64,000 bases of DNA from Chitinophagaceae bacterium (GTDB lineage: Bacteria; Bacteroidota; Bacteroidia; Chitinophagales; Chitinophagaceae), in contig JAMLGT010000005.1 in assembly GCA_023957755.1 (NCBI GenBank), forward strand, positions 1 through 64,000, given 5' to 3'. The translations under genes and the position numbers were made by a program. This document shows positions 52,818-62,261 of the stretch, piece after piece (position 1 is the stretch's first letter; every line of letters starts with the position of its first letter). The notes below the pieces were generated by a model. The model was not told the DNA's origin. It saw nothing but the letters and a program-made list of their open reading frames with translations, and ran no database searches.

Positions 52818-53120
52818 ATGGCTTCAAAAGTAAAGATATCCGGTGGTATCCTGCACGAGGTACCGGCATCTATTTATGAAATCCTGGTAGCAGACTCACA
52901 TCTGCTTGATACATGGAATAACCTTACGGCCATTCAGCGAAACGAATGGATATGTTGGGTAACGATACCTAAAAAAGCTCAGACTCAGGCAGCACACCTG
53001 ACGCGAATGGCAGAGGAAATAAAAGAAGGTAAGAAGCAGCCCTGTTGCTGGCCCGGGTGCCCCCATCGCAACCCTAATGCAGGGAAGTGGTTTGGAAAAT
53101 CAGATCATCAAATGGGCTGA
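52818..53120 (+). CDS. YdeI/OmpD-associated family protein
   Basis: A 100-residue protein (ATG 52818) with WNNLTAIQRNEWICWVTIPK, AAHLTRMAEEIKEGKKQPCC and WPGCPHRNP, the pattern of the YdeI-like C-terminal family. No enzymatic activity is established. It is followed nine bases later by the DUF2200 gene, so they may be an operon. Confidence 0.75.
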   Translation: MASKVKISGGILHEVPASIYEILVADSHLLDTWNNLTAIQRNEWICWVTIPKKAQTQAAHLTRMAEEIKEGKKQPCCWPGCPHRNPNAGKWFGKSDHQMG

Positions 53121-53129
53121 CCCAAAGAC

Positions 53130-53507
53130 ATGATTATGCCTCGAACTCAAACTGACCCGAACGATCGCATTGCCCAAATGCCATTTGCCTCTGTCTATCC
53201 CCATTACGTGTCTAAAGTGGAGCGAAAAGGAAGATCTGTGGAAGAATTGCATACTGTGATCGAGTGGCTCACCGGGTTTAATTCAAAAAAAATTGAAAAG
53301 TTAATTGAGGCAAAAGTCACATTCAAAGATTTCTTCCATGAAGCAAAACTAAATGCAGCTGCTCATATTATAAAAGGAAATATTTGCGGATACAGAGTTG
53401 AGGATATCACAAATCCTCTTATCCAAAAAGTGAGATACCTGGACAAACTGGTGGATGAACTGGCCAAAGGAAAGCATATAGACAAGATAATAAGAACCTC
53501 CGGATAA
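53130..53507 (+). CDS. DUF2200 family protein
   Basis: A 125-residue soluble protein with RIAQMPFASVYPHYVSKVER, VIEWLTGFNSKKIEKLIEAK, TFKDFFHEAKLNAAAHIIKG, YRVEDITNPLIQKVRYLDKL. This matches the DUF2200 group of small cytoplasmic proteins, which has no assigned function. It is nine bases after the YdeI-like gene. Confidence 0.82.
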   Translation: MIMPRTQTDPNDRIAQMPFASVYPHYVSKVERKGRSVEELHTVIEWLTGFNSKKIEKLIEAKVTFKDFFHEAKLNAAAHIIKGNICGYRVEDITNPLIQKVRYLDKLVDELAKGKHIDKIIRTSG

Positions 53508-53693
53508 CTCATTCCGTGGTTTTCTCATTGAGCTGTTTTACCCATACATTACACCAATCTAAAAATTGGGTGCGGCAGGACAATTTAGATACACTAATTA
53601 TTCAATTGGCCCCCATATTAAACTAATAAATCAGATGAATATTAGTATATTTAATAAAAAATCAGATTATTTAAGATACTAAAATTCAGAATT

Positions 53694-54131
53694 ATGAAAC
53701 TAACATCATGCTTAGTAAAGGAATACAAAACAGGAAATGATATCGCACTGCTGCTGCTAAGGGTGGTAGCTGCTTTAGTGCTACTGTATGGACATGGTTT
53801 TGAGAAATTATCTGTCATCTTTAGCGGTAAGGAAATACAGTTCTTTGACCCGATTGGGCTGTTTGGGGCCACAGGCTCTTTCTATCTAGCTGCTTTTTCG
53901 GAGGGTATTTGTTCTATTCTGTTATTAATTGGACTGTTTTCCAGAGTAGCCACCTTTTTCCTCTGTATCAATTTCATAGTCATCTTTACATTCCATGCGT
54001 TTATTGCTAAAGACGGTTTTCAGGTATTGGAATTAAGGTTCTTCTATCTGGCTACTTTTCTTGCATTGCTACTGCTGGGGCCTGGAAGATTATCCCTGGA
54101 TTATATGTTGTTTGGAAAGAAAAATAATTAG
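53694..54131 (+). CDS. DoxX family membrane protein
   Basis: A 145-residue protein with four hydrophobic segments: LLLRVVAALVLLYGHGFEKL, FGATGSFYLAAFSEGICSIL, VATFFLCINFIVIFTFHAFI and FFYLATFLALLLLGPGRLSL. Family members are linked to quinone, thiosulfate or redox functions, but the exact role is open. The closing GPGRLSLDYMLF is typical of the family. Confidence 0.85.
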   Translation: MKLTSCLVKEYKTGNDIALLLLRVVAALVLLYGHGFEKLSVIFSGKEIQFFDPIGLFGATGSFYLAAFSEGICSILLLIGLFSRVATFFLCINFIVIFTFHAFIAKDGFQVLELRFFYLATFLALLLLGPGRLSLDYMLFGKKNN

Positions 54132-54223
54132 GCATTTTCCACGCCCGGGTTCAGACACAGGTACATAAAAGATGCTTCAGGATATTTAATCGTTTGATCT
54201 GTTTCTTAGAAAATTATTGATGT

Positions 54224-54862
54224 ATGTCTTATAAGAGTATTGAAGAAATCTTCAAGCATAATGAAAAATGGGTAAAAGCGCAATTAAAAGCCGACCCTGA
54301 TTACTTCGTAAAGCTTAGTAAAAGGCAAAAGCCGAAGTATTTGTTTATCAGTTGCTCTGACAGTAGAATTTCTACCGAAGTTATAATGGATGCAGAGCCG
54401 GGTGATGTATTCATACATCGCAATGTGGCCAATCTGGTACCAAGCAATGACTTGAACACACTATCTGCAATTAATTATGCGGTAAAGCATATTAAGGTCA
54501 AACACATAATTATCTGCGGGCACTACAATTGTGGCGGCATCAAGACTGCCATGACCACAAGTGATGAAGGTATCCTAAACCCTTGGTTGCGTGATGTCAG
54601 AGACGTATATAGAATTCATAAACAGGAGTTGAACAGTATTAAATCGCTCAGCAAGAAGTACGACAGATTGGTTGAGTTGAACGTATGGGAACAGTGCATT
54701 AATACTATGAAAACCCGCGACGTGCAGAAGGCACTGGCAGAGAAAAGAATCCAGATTCATGGATGGGTTTTTAATATGAAAACCGGGAGATTAACAGATC
54801 TAAACTTCAAAGCGGAAAGGCTCGCAAGAGAGATCATGGATATCTATAACCTCTTTGAATAA
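54224..54862 (+). CDS. Beta-class carbonic anhydrase
   Basis: A 212-residue zinc enzyme interconverting CO2 and bicarbonate. Zinc ligands are Cys44, His100 and Cys103, with the Asp46-Arg48 dyad (FISCSDSRIST, IIICGHYNCGGIKTAM), and the HRNVANLVPSNDLNTLSAIN stretch is conserved. No signal peptide, so it is cytoplasmic. A SulP-family transporter gene lies about 900 bases downstream on the same strand, suggesting a link to bicarbonate supply, although a minus-strand gene separates them. Confidence 0.95.
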   Translation: MSYKSIEEIFKHNEKWVKAQLKADPDYFVKLSKRQKPKYLFISCSDSRISTEVIMDAEPGDVFIHRNVANLVPSNDLNTLSAINYAVKHIKVKHIIICGHYNCGGIKTAMTTSDEGILNPWLRDVRDVYRIHKQELNSIKSLSKKYDRLVELNVWEQCINTMKTRDVQKALAEKRIQIHGWVFNMKTGRLTDLNFKAERLAREIMDIYNLFE

Positions 54863-54904
54863 TGGGTTACATATATTGCCGAAAGATGTCCTGACACGGT
54901 TGGG

Positions 54905-55663
54905 TTAATCCATTTTTTTTAGAATAAATTCGGTGGGAATGGAATGCCCTTTTACAAGCCAGGCAACTCCAAAAAACAACAACATCAGCACTTCCATGAT
55001 ATATACGAAACGTCCCCAGAGCCAGGAATTACCATTTGGAGATAAGCCGTAGATACCCAGCAAAATAATGCATACGACTATCCCCCAGCCACAAATCAGA
55101 TATAAGGCGCCTTCTGAATTGTTCAGTAATTTCCGGTTAGGTAGTCTTCTGAAATTGATCATACTCATCACTGCCATCGATACGAAAAACAGGGTTGAAA
55201 AAATAAGATGAATTCTCCCGATAAATGCTGATGTAGCAAAAATGTAAATATTATCAGTGATAATCTGAGGCGAGTTAGTCGGGAATATGACAATACCCAG
55301 CGCACTGCATGCAGCAAAGGTGGCCACGCGACGGTCTGTAAGCCAGGCAAACCTGTCCTCTTTTTTATTCTGTGGATACCCCATATAACAAAAGAGAAAT
55401 ATGGCCACAGTTACCAATATCCCCACATACAAAGGCCCGGAAGTGGCGTAGTAAAAATGGCTTATAGATGTCTTCAGATCGTCGCCGGCTACGTAATGCC
55501 TGGTCTGCCTTGTATCAATAAAACGCGGGTCATTGAGCAAACCTAATTCATTAAAAAGCGCATTTACTCCCCAACAAAGAAAAGGCATCAGAACCCCCAA
55601 AACACCGATTAACTGGCGGAGGGTTTTATAGGATATCAGAAAAGGATCGTTTCGGTTTTCCAT
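54905..55663 (-). CDS. Unknown polytopic membrane protein
   Basis: A 252-residue protein with about six to seven hydrophobic segments: LRQLIGVLGVLMPFLCWGVN, LYVGILVTVAIFLFCYMGY, HLIFSTLFFVSMAVMSM, ALYLICGWGIVVCIILLGIY and MEVLMLLFFGVAWLVKG. An extracytoplasmic loop holds TSISHFYYATSG. It is distantly reminiscent of DUF998-like proteins but I cannot assign it. It lies alone on the minus strand between carbonic anhydrase and SulP and may be independent of them. Confidence 0.6.
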   Translation of the reverse strand: MENRNDPFLISYKTLRQLIGVLGVLMPFLCWGVNALFNELGLLNDPRFIDTRQTRHYVAGDDLKTSISHFYYATSGPLYVGILVTVAIFLFCYMGYPQNKKEDRFAWLTDRRVATFAACSALGIVIFPTNSPQIITDNIYIFATSAFIGRIHLIFSTLFFVSMAVMSMINFRRLPNRKLLNNSEGALYLICGWGIVVCIILLGIYGLSPNGNSWLWGRFVYIMEVLMLLFFGVAWLVKGHSIPTEFILKKMD

Positions 55664-55757
55664 GATTTTTCTTATTTGAAACCAGATATCCTTAAAATTA
55701 GAACGATTCTGTCAAAAAGTACAAATTACCCGGTCTTAAGCTTCCATTTTAGCTTCC

Positions 55758-55765
55758 TATATTTG
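55758..55765 (+). promoter_or_regulatory. -7 box TATATTTG for the SulP gene
   Basis: TATATTTG matches TAnnTTTG and ends 23 bases before the ATG at 55789, or 11 bases before the in-frame GTG at 55777. Confidence 0.55.
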
Positions 55766-55788
55766 AATTATTTTAAGTGCCTGCGACA

Positions 55789-57330
55789 ATGAAAAGAACA
55801 CTGAAATATTACAGGCTTATCTGGCTAAAGAACGACTTGCCGGCAGGATTATCCGTATTCTTTGTAGCACTTCCATTATGTCTTGGAATAGCACTCGCTT
55901 CAGGCGCGCCACTCTACGCAGGAATATTATCAGGAATTATAGGAGGTATAATCGTAGCATTAGTAAGTGGCTCCCAGCTTGCAGTGTCAGGGCCTGCAGC
56001 GGGATTGACCACGCTGGTGGCTGCAACCATAGTATCATTGGGCGACTACAGGCTTTTTCTTCTGTCGGTGATGGTTGCGGGATTGTTTCAACTAATCCTG
56101 GGTGTGTTAAAATTAGGTGTCATAGCCAATTACTTTCCCTCTTCTGTTTTAAAGGGAATGTTGGCCGCAATAGGCATTATTCTTATTTCCAATCAGATAC
56201 CTATTGCACTTGGTTACGATCAGCCTGATTTCTGGAAAGATGGCTTTTTAAGCCTTTTTTCAAAACAAAACTTCAGGGTCAACCTTATCAATTTTAATCA
56301 GCATATTGCCAGAGGAGCTATCATTATTTCTTTGGTCTCCATTCTGGTGCTTACATTATTCAATTTGCCGGTTGCCAAAAAGCTTAAAGTGATCCCGGCT
56401 CCATTATTAGCTGTTTTAGCGGGAATTGCAACTAATTGGATTTTTGGATATTACGCTGATGATTATTCGTTAAAAGCAACACAACTGGTCAATATCCCTC
56501 CTGATACCTTCAGCAATATTTCCTTCCCTGACTTCGGAGCACTTCTTTCGTCCAGCGACATCTGGAAGTTTGGGCTCCTGATAGGACTACTTGCTACCCT
56601 TGAAACACTATTGTGTATTGAGGCAATTGACAAGTTGGACAAACGCAACAGGATTACTCCGGTTAACCGGGAACTCATTGCACAGGGGATTGGCAATATG
56701 ACCTGTGGCCTGTTAGGCGCTATTCCGATTACTGCCGTGGTGGTCAGAGGAGCGGCAAATGTAGATGCGGGAGGTCGAACCAAGATGGCTGCGTTTACCC
56801 ACGGTGTATTTCTTTTACTCGCTGTAGTGATGGTGCCTTTTTTGATTAACCTGATTCCTTATGCGTCTCTGTCGGCAATCTTAATTATTACCGGATATAA
56901 CCTTACCAAACCAAAGTTATACCGCAATATGTGGAGTCTTGGGTTGAAACAGTTCCTTCCATTTATAATTACTATCGTCGGAATTATTGCCACTGATCTT
57001 CTTACGGGAGTGATTATTGGATTGCTGGTTTCCACATATTATATCGTTCAGAATAACTTTAAGGAGGAGTTTAAGATAATCAGTCTGGGTAAGGACAATT
57101 ACATGATAAAACTCAACACAAATGTTACGTTTCTGAATAAGGCACGATTAAAAAAAGTGCTGGATGAAGTACCTCCTGAGAGTGTGCTGACAATTGATGG
57201 CAGTGAAGCCACTTTTGTGGATTACGATATTCTCGAGATAATTAGTGAATATCACACAAAGGCAAAAGAACGGAATATCAGTTTATTGCTTAAGGGTATT
57301 GAAAAGGTAAATGTTATGGCAATACATTGA
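55789..57330 (+). CDS. SulP family inorganic anion transporter
   Basis: A 513-residue SLC26/SulP protein. The transport domain has LPAGLSVFFVALPLCLGIAL and VSGSQLAVSGPAAGLTTLVA near the N-terminus, helix segments to about residue 430, and TRITPVNRELIAQGIGNMTC-like IAQGIGNMTCGLLGAIPIT. A short STAS-like domain closes it (VTFLNKARLKKVLDEVPPES, LTIDGSEATFVDYDILEII). Sulfate, bicarbonate or chloride could be the substrate; the nearby carbonic anhydrase favours bicarbonate. I prefer ATG 55789; GTG 55777 adds four residues. Confidence 0.88.
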   Translation: MKRTLKYYRLIWLKNDLPAGLSVFFVALPLCLGIALASGAPLYAGILSGIIGGIIVALVSGSQLAVSGPAAGLTTLVAATIVSLGDYRLFLLSVMVAGLFQLILGVLKLGVIANYFPSSVLKGMLAAIGIILISNQIPIALGYDQPDFWKDGFLSLFSKQNFRVNLINFNQHIARGAIIISLVSILVLTLFNLPVAKKLKVIPAPLLAVLAGIATNWIFGYYADDYSLKATQLVNIPPDTFSNISFPDFGALLSSSDIWKFGLLIGLLATLETLLCIEAIDKLDKRNRITPVNRELIAQGIGNMTCGLLGAIPITAVVVRGAANVDAGGRTKMAAFTHGVFLLLAVVMVPFLINLIPYASLSAILIITGYNLTKPKLYRNMWSLGLKQFLPFIITIVGIIATDLLTGVIIGLLVSTYYIVQNNFKEEFKIISLGKDNYMIKLNTNVTFLNKARLKKVLDEVPPESVLTIDGSEATFVDYDILEIISEYHTKAKERNISLLLKGIEKVNVMAIH

Positions 57331-57349
57331 ATGAGTTTTTATAATTGGG

Positions 57350-57600
57350 GAGCCTACATACCCACCACAAAAAAACGAAGGTCATTTTGGGCACCGACCC
57401 GCAATCTCGTGTGGACAGCCTTATGAGATCCCGTGTCAAGCGCGGGATGACAACCCATTTATGGTACACCATCACAAAAAAACGGCGTGTCATTGCGGAC
57501 TCCGATCCGCAATCTCATGCATCATCCAAATGAGATCCCGTGTCAAGCACGGGATGACAGTGGGTATTAATGAGATTCCGCATCTAGCATGGAATGACTA
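57350..57600. repeat. R3 hairpin cluster C
   Basis: Hairpins of the R3 kind (TCATTGCGGACTCCGATCCG, then GAGATCCCGTGTCAAGCACG and GAGATTCCGCATCTAGCATG) follow CACCACAAAAAAACG-type leaders. The leader CATCACAAAAAAACGGCGTG recurs in cluster D. Small open frames in this stretch follow the repeats and are not counted as genes. Confidence 0.8.
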
Positions 57601-57675
57601 TGAGTGCAGAATTATAGCCCATATCATTTATAACAATACACAGAAACAGCTGCTAAAATAACACCCCCGGTTAAA

Positions 57676-58012
57676 TTAATTTTTCACAGGTGGCTTGAAG
57701 TCCGGATTAGCAAACATCGACTTGTTAAAAAGATAATACTTACCGTCTTTATAATTTTTCCAATACCGTTTACCATCTACATCATAATACAAACGGCCAT
57801 CCACACTGGTTTTCGCAGCGGCATCATTTACGTAAATGGCCTTTGCCACTACCCGTTTTCTCACAGTGGAAGACGGAGCTGCAACTACAGCGCGGCTCTC
57901 TTCTTTACTCTCTTTAGCAGCGGACGTTGAACCCGCCTCACTTATACGTGTATCTCTCACTGTTATATTTTCCGGAGAATAAATAATTTGAGCACTTCGG
58001 GAAGGTAAATTC
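57676..58012 (-). pseudogene. Truncated copy of the small lipoprotein at 59595
   Basis: On the minus strand this encodes the C-terminal part of the same protein as 59595-59996: PSRSAQIIYSPENITVRDTR, VRKRVVAKAIYVNDAAAKTS, VDGRLYYDVDGKRYWKNYKD, ending SMFANPDFKPPVKN. Similarity runs to about 58012 and then stops at the edge of the repeat array, so the signal peptide and promoter are gone. A start at the ATG-like position in front of RDTRISEAG (57960) could still give a 94-residue protein, but without export signal. It is best viewed as a duplicate cut by the array. Confidence 0.8.
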
Positions 58013-59530
58013 TTGGAGGGGGTGGCTGACGAAGGAAGACGGGATGGTCTTACCCCTGTTATTGCGGACTTCGATCCGCAGTCTCGTATATCACCCTAAT
58101 GAGATTCCGCATCGGCGTGCGGAATGACAGCGGGTACGATAATGAGCTCCCGCAACGCATTGCGGAATGACTGTGCTTTTATTCCCCTCCTTTGGAAGGG
58201 TGGCTGACGAAGGAAGACGGGGTGGTCTTACCCCTGTTATTGCGGACGCTGACCCGCAATCTCATATGGTATTCTAATGAGATCCCGTGTCAGGCACGGG
58301 ATGACAGTGGGGATGATGATTAGATTCCGCATCAATTGCGGAATGACAGCAGGTACGATAATGAACTCCCGCATCAAGTGCGGAATGACTGTGCTTTTAT
58401 TCCCCTCCTTTGGAAGGGTGGCTGACGAAGGAAGACGGGGTGGTCTTACCCCTGCTAATGCGGACTCCGATCCGCAGTCTCGTATATCGTCCTGATGAGA
58501 TTCCGTGTCGGAGCACGGAATGACAGAGGGTATGGTAATGAGAATCCGCATCAGGTGCGGAATGACTGTGCTTTTTATTCCCCTCCGTTGGAGGGGTGGC
58601 TGACGAAGGAAGACGGGGTGGTCTTACCCCTGTTATTGCGGACGCTGACCCGCAGTCTCGTGTATCGTCCTGATGAGATTCCGTGTCGGCGTGCGGAATG
58701 ACAACACTTTTTGGTTACATCATCACAAAAAAACGGCGTGTCATTGCGGGCACCGACCCGCAATCCCGTTTTGCATCCTTATGAGATTCTGTGTCGCAGC
58801 ACAGAATGACAGAGGGTATGGTAATGAGAATCCGCATCGGCGTGCGGAACGACTGGGTTTTATTCCCCTCCTTTGGAAGGGTGGCTGACGAAGGAAGACG
58901 GGGTGGTCTTACCCCTGTTATTGCGGACTCCGATCCGCAGTCTCGTATATCACCCTAATGAGATTCCGCATCGGCGTGCGGAATGACAACACTTTTTGGT
59001 TACATCATCACAAAACGGCGTGTCATTGCGGGCACTGACCCGCAATCTCATATTGCATTATGTTGAGATTCCGCATCAAGTGCGGAACGACTGTGTTTTT
59101 ATTCCCCTCCTTTGGAGGGGTGGCTGACGAAGGAAGACGGGATGGTCTTACCCCTGTTATTGCGGACTTCGATCCGCAGTCTCGTATATCACCCTAATGA
59201 GATTCCGCATCGGCGTGCGGAATGACAGCGGGTACGATAATGAGCTCCCGCAACGCATTGCGGAATGACTGTGCTTTTATTCCCCTCCTTTGGAAGGGTG
59301 GCTGACGAAGGAAGACGGGGTGGTCTTACCCCTGTTATTGCGGACGCTGACCCGCAATCTCATATGGTATTCTAATGAGATCCCGTGTCAGGCACGGGAT
59401 GACAGTGGGGATGATGATTAGATTCCGCATCAATTGCGGAATGACAGCAGGTACGATAATGAGATCCCGAATCAGTCACTGAATGACATTGGGAAAGTGA
59501 TGAAGTTCCGCATCTGACACTAAACCATGA
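58013..59530. repeat. R1/R3 repeat array, cluster D
   Basis: About 1.5 kb built from alternating R1 units (ATTCCCCTCCTTTGGAAGGG, then CGAAGGAAGACGGGGTGGTC) and R3 hairpins with the CATCACAAAAAAACGG leader. R1 recurs at about 58015, 58180, 58400, 58577, 58863, 59101 and 59281. Bases 58021-58364 are repeated at 59119-59462 with no difference seen (offset 1098). R3 stems include ATTCCGTG/CACGGAAT (58500-58521) and ATTCTGTG/CACAGAAT (58786-58807). No reading frame in it looks real. Confidence 0.88.
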
Positions 59531-59594
59531 TGCCCCGACATTCATCTATCACCACACTTAATAAACAGCCCCTAAGACGACAGTCCCAAATAAA

Positions 59595-59996
59595 TTAATT
59601 CTTCACAGGAGGCTTGAAATCCGGATTATCAAACATCGACTTATTAAAAAGATAATATTTCCCGTCTTTATAATTTTTCCAATAGCGTTTTCCATCCACA
59701 TCATAGTACAAACGGCCATCCACACTGGTTTTTGCAGCAGCATCATTTACATAGATGGCCTTTGCCACTCCCCCTTTTCTCACAGTAGAAGACGGGGCTA
59801 CAACTACAGTGCGGTTCTCTTCTTTACTCTCTTTGGTATCGGAAGCAGGAACCGATTCACCAACACGTGTGTCTATAACAGTTACATTATCCGGAGAGTA
59901 AATAATTTGGGCACTTCGAGAAGGGATATGCTTCCTGCTACACGAAAAAAGCCCCCATCCCAATATTATGAAAATAAAAAACCTGTATCTCAACAT
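59595..59996 (-). CDS. Small hypothetical lipoprotein
   Basis: A 133-residue protein with a lipobox-like start (FFIFIILGWGLFSCSRKHIP, Cys19). A linker rich in Ser/Glu follows (ESVPASDTKESKEENRTV), then a small C-terminal domain (AKAIYVNDAAAKTSVDGRLY, YWKNYKDGKYYLFNKSMFDN). It is the full version of the truncated copy at 57676. Function unknown; it is probably anchored in the envelope. Confidence 0.75.
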   Translation of the reverse strand: MLRYRFFIFIILGWGLFSCSRKHIPSRSAQIIYSPDNVTVIDTRVGESVPASDTKESKEENRTVVVAPSSTVRKGGVAKAIYVNDAAAKTSVDGRLYYDVDGKRYWKNYKDGKYYLFNKSMFDNPDFKPPVKN

Positions 59997-60062
59997 ACGC
60001 TATAAGAGCCAAAAATTGTGCCATGCGGTAGGCTAATCCAGCGTAAATGAATTATCGATTCG

Positions 60063-60509
60063 TTAAACCAATAGCGTAAGCAGCATGACTACAAAGGCTA
60101 ACAAATAGATACCCAGCACAATTAGCGTAATAATGCCATAAAACTTAAATAATGACTTAAGGCTTTCAAAAGAACTTTCTAATGCGCCCTGATTTATCTC
60201 AGCAATTGCCTCTTTCATCCTTGAGGAAAATCGCAACAAAAACAATGAAGGAAAAAACATCAGTACTGCAATAATCAGAAAGTTGACCATCATGCCTGAT
60301 GTCAAAGGCCCCATTGCAGGCCCGTACAAATCGTTCATAGCAGACGACATGAACGTGGTAAACGTAAAAGCAAGTATCACAAAAAGCCCTGTCAGGACAA
60401 ATCCTATTATTGCCAGAAAACGGCCCCACTTTGCTGTCTCTCCCAGATACACTTCAACGGTAGGAGTAATTTGCAGGTCGTTAGATATCAAATCTGATTG
60501 CATATTCAA
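60063..60509 (-). CDS. DUF5362-like membrane protein
   Basis: A 148-residue protein with hydrophobic segments FLAIIGFVLTGLFVILAFTF, MMVNFLIIAVLMFFPSLFLL and YGIITLIVLGIYLLAFVVML, plus a soluble stretch RFSSRMKEAIAEINQGALES. It resembles the Bacteroidota DUF5362 family, of unknown function. It lies 98 bases downstream of the proS stop on the same strand. Confidence 0.7.
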   Translation of the reverse strand: MNMQSDLISNDLQITPTVEVYLGETAKWGRFLAIIGFVLTGLFVILAFTFTTFMSSAMNDLYGPAMGPLTSGMMVNFLIIAVLMFFPSLFLLRFSSRMKEAIAEINQGALESSFESLKSLFKFYGIITLIVLGIYLLAFVVMLLTLLV

Positions 60510-60607
60510 AAAATTAAAAGTAAAAATCGTATTAACGGCTGGAGTTCATAAGCCTGAACGAATGTATAGCATCTTTTTGAAAATTATTGCCTTACAATCC
60601 GAAAACA

Positions 60608-62083
60608 TTAATAAGCTCTTGCAAATAACACACGTTTGTTGCTGGGATTTCCCGTAAGAATACAATTACCAGACTCTTCAGGCTGGTTCAGAGGAATACA
60701 CCTGATGGTAGCTTTGGTCATTTCTTTTATCTTTTCTTCTGTCTCGGCAGTACCATCCCAGTGGGCAGCAAGGAATCCACCTTTAGTATCTAACAGTTTT
60801 TCAAAAGCTTCCCATGTATCCACATTAGTAATATGCGCATCTCTGTAATCCTTTGCTTTTTTAAAGATTGCCTGCTGAATTTTGTCCAGCAAAACTTTTA
60901 TAGTATTTGCAATTCCATCCAGAGAAATCATTTCTTTCTGTTTAGTATCTCTTCGTGTTACTTCGGCCGCATTATTCTCAAGGTCGCGAGGCCCTATTGC
61001 AATTCTTACCGGTACGCCTTTCATTTCATACTCGGCAAACTTCCAACCGGGGCGCTTATTATCATCGTCGTCGTATTTAGATGATATCCCCAATGCTTTC
61101 AGATTTTCGCGTATCTCATTAGCTTTTGAATCAATCTTTTGCTTGTCTTCCGCAGTTTTATAAACCGGTATTATTACCACCTGGAGCGGTGCAAGCCTGG
61201 GCGGCAATACCAGTCCATCATCATCACTATGCGCCATAATTAATGCACCGATCAGCCTGGTACTTACGCCCCAGCTTGTAGCCCATACATAATCTAATTG
61301 ATTGTCTCTATCACTGAATTTCACATCGAATGCCTTCGCGAAATTCTGTCCCAGGAAGTGCGAGGTGCCAGACTGAAGGGCTTTACCATCTTGCATGAGT
61401 GCCTCAATGGTATAGGTATCTACCGCACCGGCAAACCGTTCATTAGCGCTTTTCACACCCTTAATTACCGGCAACGCCATCCAGTCTTCGGCAAAGGATG
61501 CATATACGTTAAGCATCTTGCGTGTTTCTGCCTCAGCCTCTTCTGCCGAAGCATGTGCTGTATGCCCTTCCTGCCACAGGAATTCTGTGGTACGGAGGAA
61601 TAACCTCGTGCGCATCTCCCAGCGCACTACATTTGCCCATTGGTTGATGAGCAGCGGCAGATCCCGATAGCTCTGAATCCAGCTCTTATACGTATTCCAG
61701 ATGATAGTCTCTGAGGTGGGTCTCACTATCAGCTCTTCCTCAAGTTTGGCATCAGGGTCCACGATAATCCCATTCCCATCCGGATCATTCTTCAGGCGGT
61801 AATGAGTAATTACTGCACACTCTTTTGCAAAGCCCTCCACATGGGCTGCTTCTCTGCTTAGAAAACTCTTGGGTATAAAGAGAGGAAAATAGGCATTAGA
61901 ATGCCCCGTTTCTTTAAACATGTAGTCAAGTTGACGTTGCATATTTTCCCAGAGCGCATATCCATAAGGTTTGATGATCATGCATCCTCTTACTGCACTG
62001 TAATCAGCCAGGCCGGCTTTAATTACCAGATCATTGTACCATTGTGAATAATCTTTCTCACGTGAAGTAATCTCTTTGCTCAT
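60608..62083 (-). CDS. proS: Prolyl-tRNA synthetase, archaeal/eukaryotic type
   Basis: A 491-residue class II synthetase that charges tRNA-Pro. Motif 2 is [20 protein letters not shown] then QEGHTAHAS, and the proline pocket has [15 protein letters not shown]. The anticodon-binding domain has [13 protein letters not shown]. The C-terminal domain carries [20 protein letters not shown] and ends with AYAY-like LFARAY. It lacks the editing insertion of bacterial-type ProRS. This form is common in Bacteroidota. Length is normal and the start well placed. Confidence 0.96.
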   Translation of the reverse strand: MSKEITSREKDYSQWYNDLVIKAGLADYSAVRGCMIIKPYGYALWENMQRQLDYMFKETGHSNAYFPLFIPKSFLSREAAHVEGFAKECAVITHYRLKNDPDGNGIIVDPDAKLEEELIVRPTSETIIWNTYKSWIQSYRDLPLLINQWANVVRWEMRTRLFLRTTEFLWQEGHTAHASAEEAEAETRKMLNVYASFAEDWMALPVIKGVKSANERFAGAVDTYTIEALMQDGKALQSGTSHFLGQNFAKAFDVKFSDRDNQLDYVWATSWGVSTRLIGALIMAHSDDDGLVLPPRLAPLQVVIIPVYKTAEDKQKIDSKANEIRENLKALGISSKYDDDDNKRPGWKFAEYEMKGVPVRIAIGPRDLENNAAEVTRRDTKQKEMISLDGIANTIKVLLDKIQQAIFKKAKDYRDAHITNVDTWEAFEKLLDTKGGFLAAHWDGTAETEEKIKEMTKATIRCIPLNQPEESGNCILTGNPSNKRVLFARAY

Positions 62084-62261
62084 ATAATTTTACTTTTGGG
62101 CCGGAGGTGTAATAAAGCCTGTTTCTTTTAGTACCGAATTGTTAGAACTACTTTAACAGTGCTGTTTGACCTATGACGGAGTATTGACAAAATTTAGTTT
62201 TAAATTTACAGTGGCGCAAAAATAGAATTTCATATTTTATAAACCATAAAACCGTAAAACC

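Noticed and set aside
57350-59510. Possible CRISPR array
   Set aside because: Units are palindromic but of uneven length and spacing, spacers are themselves repeated, and no cas gene is present.
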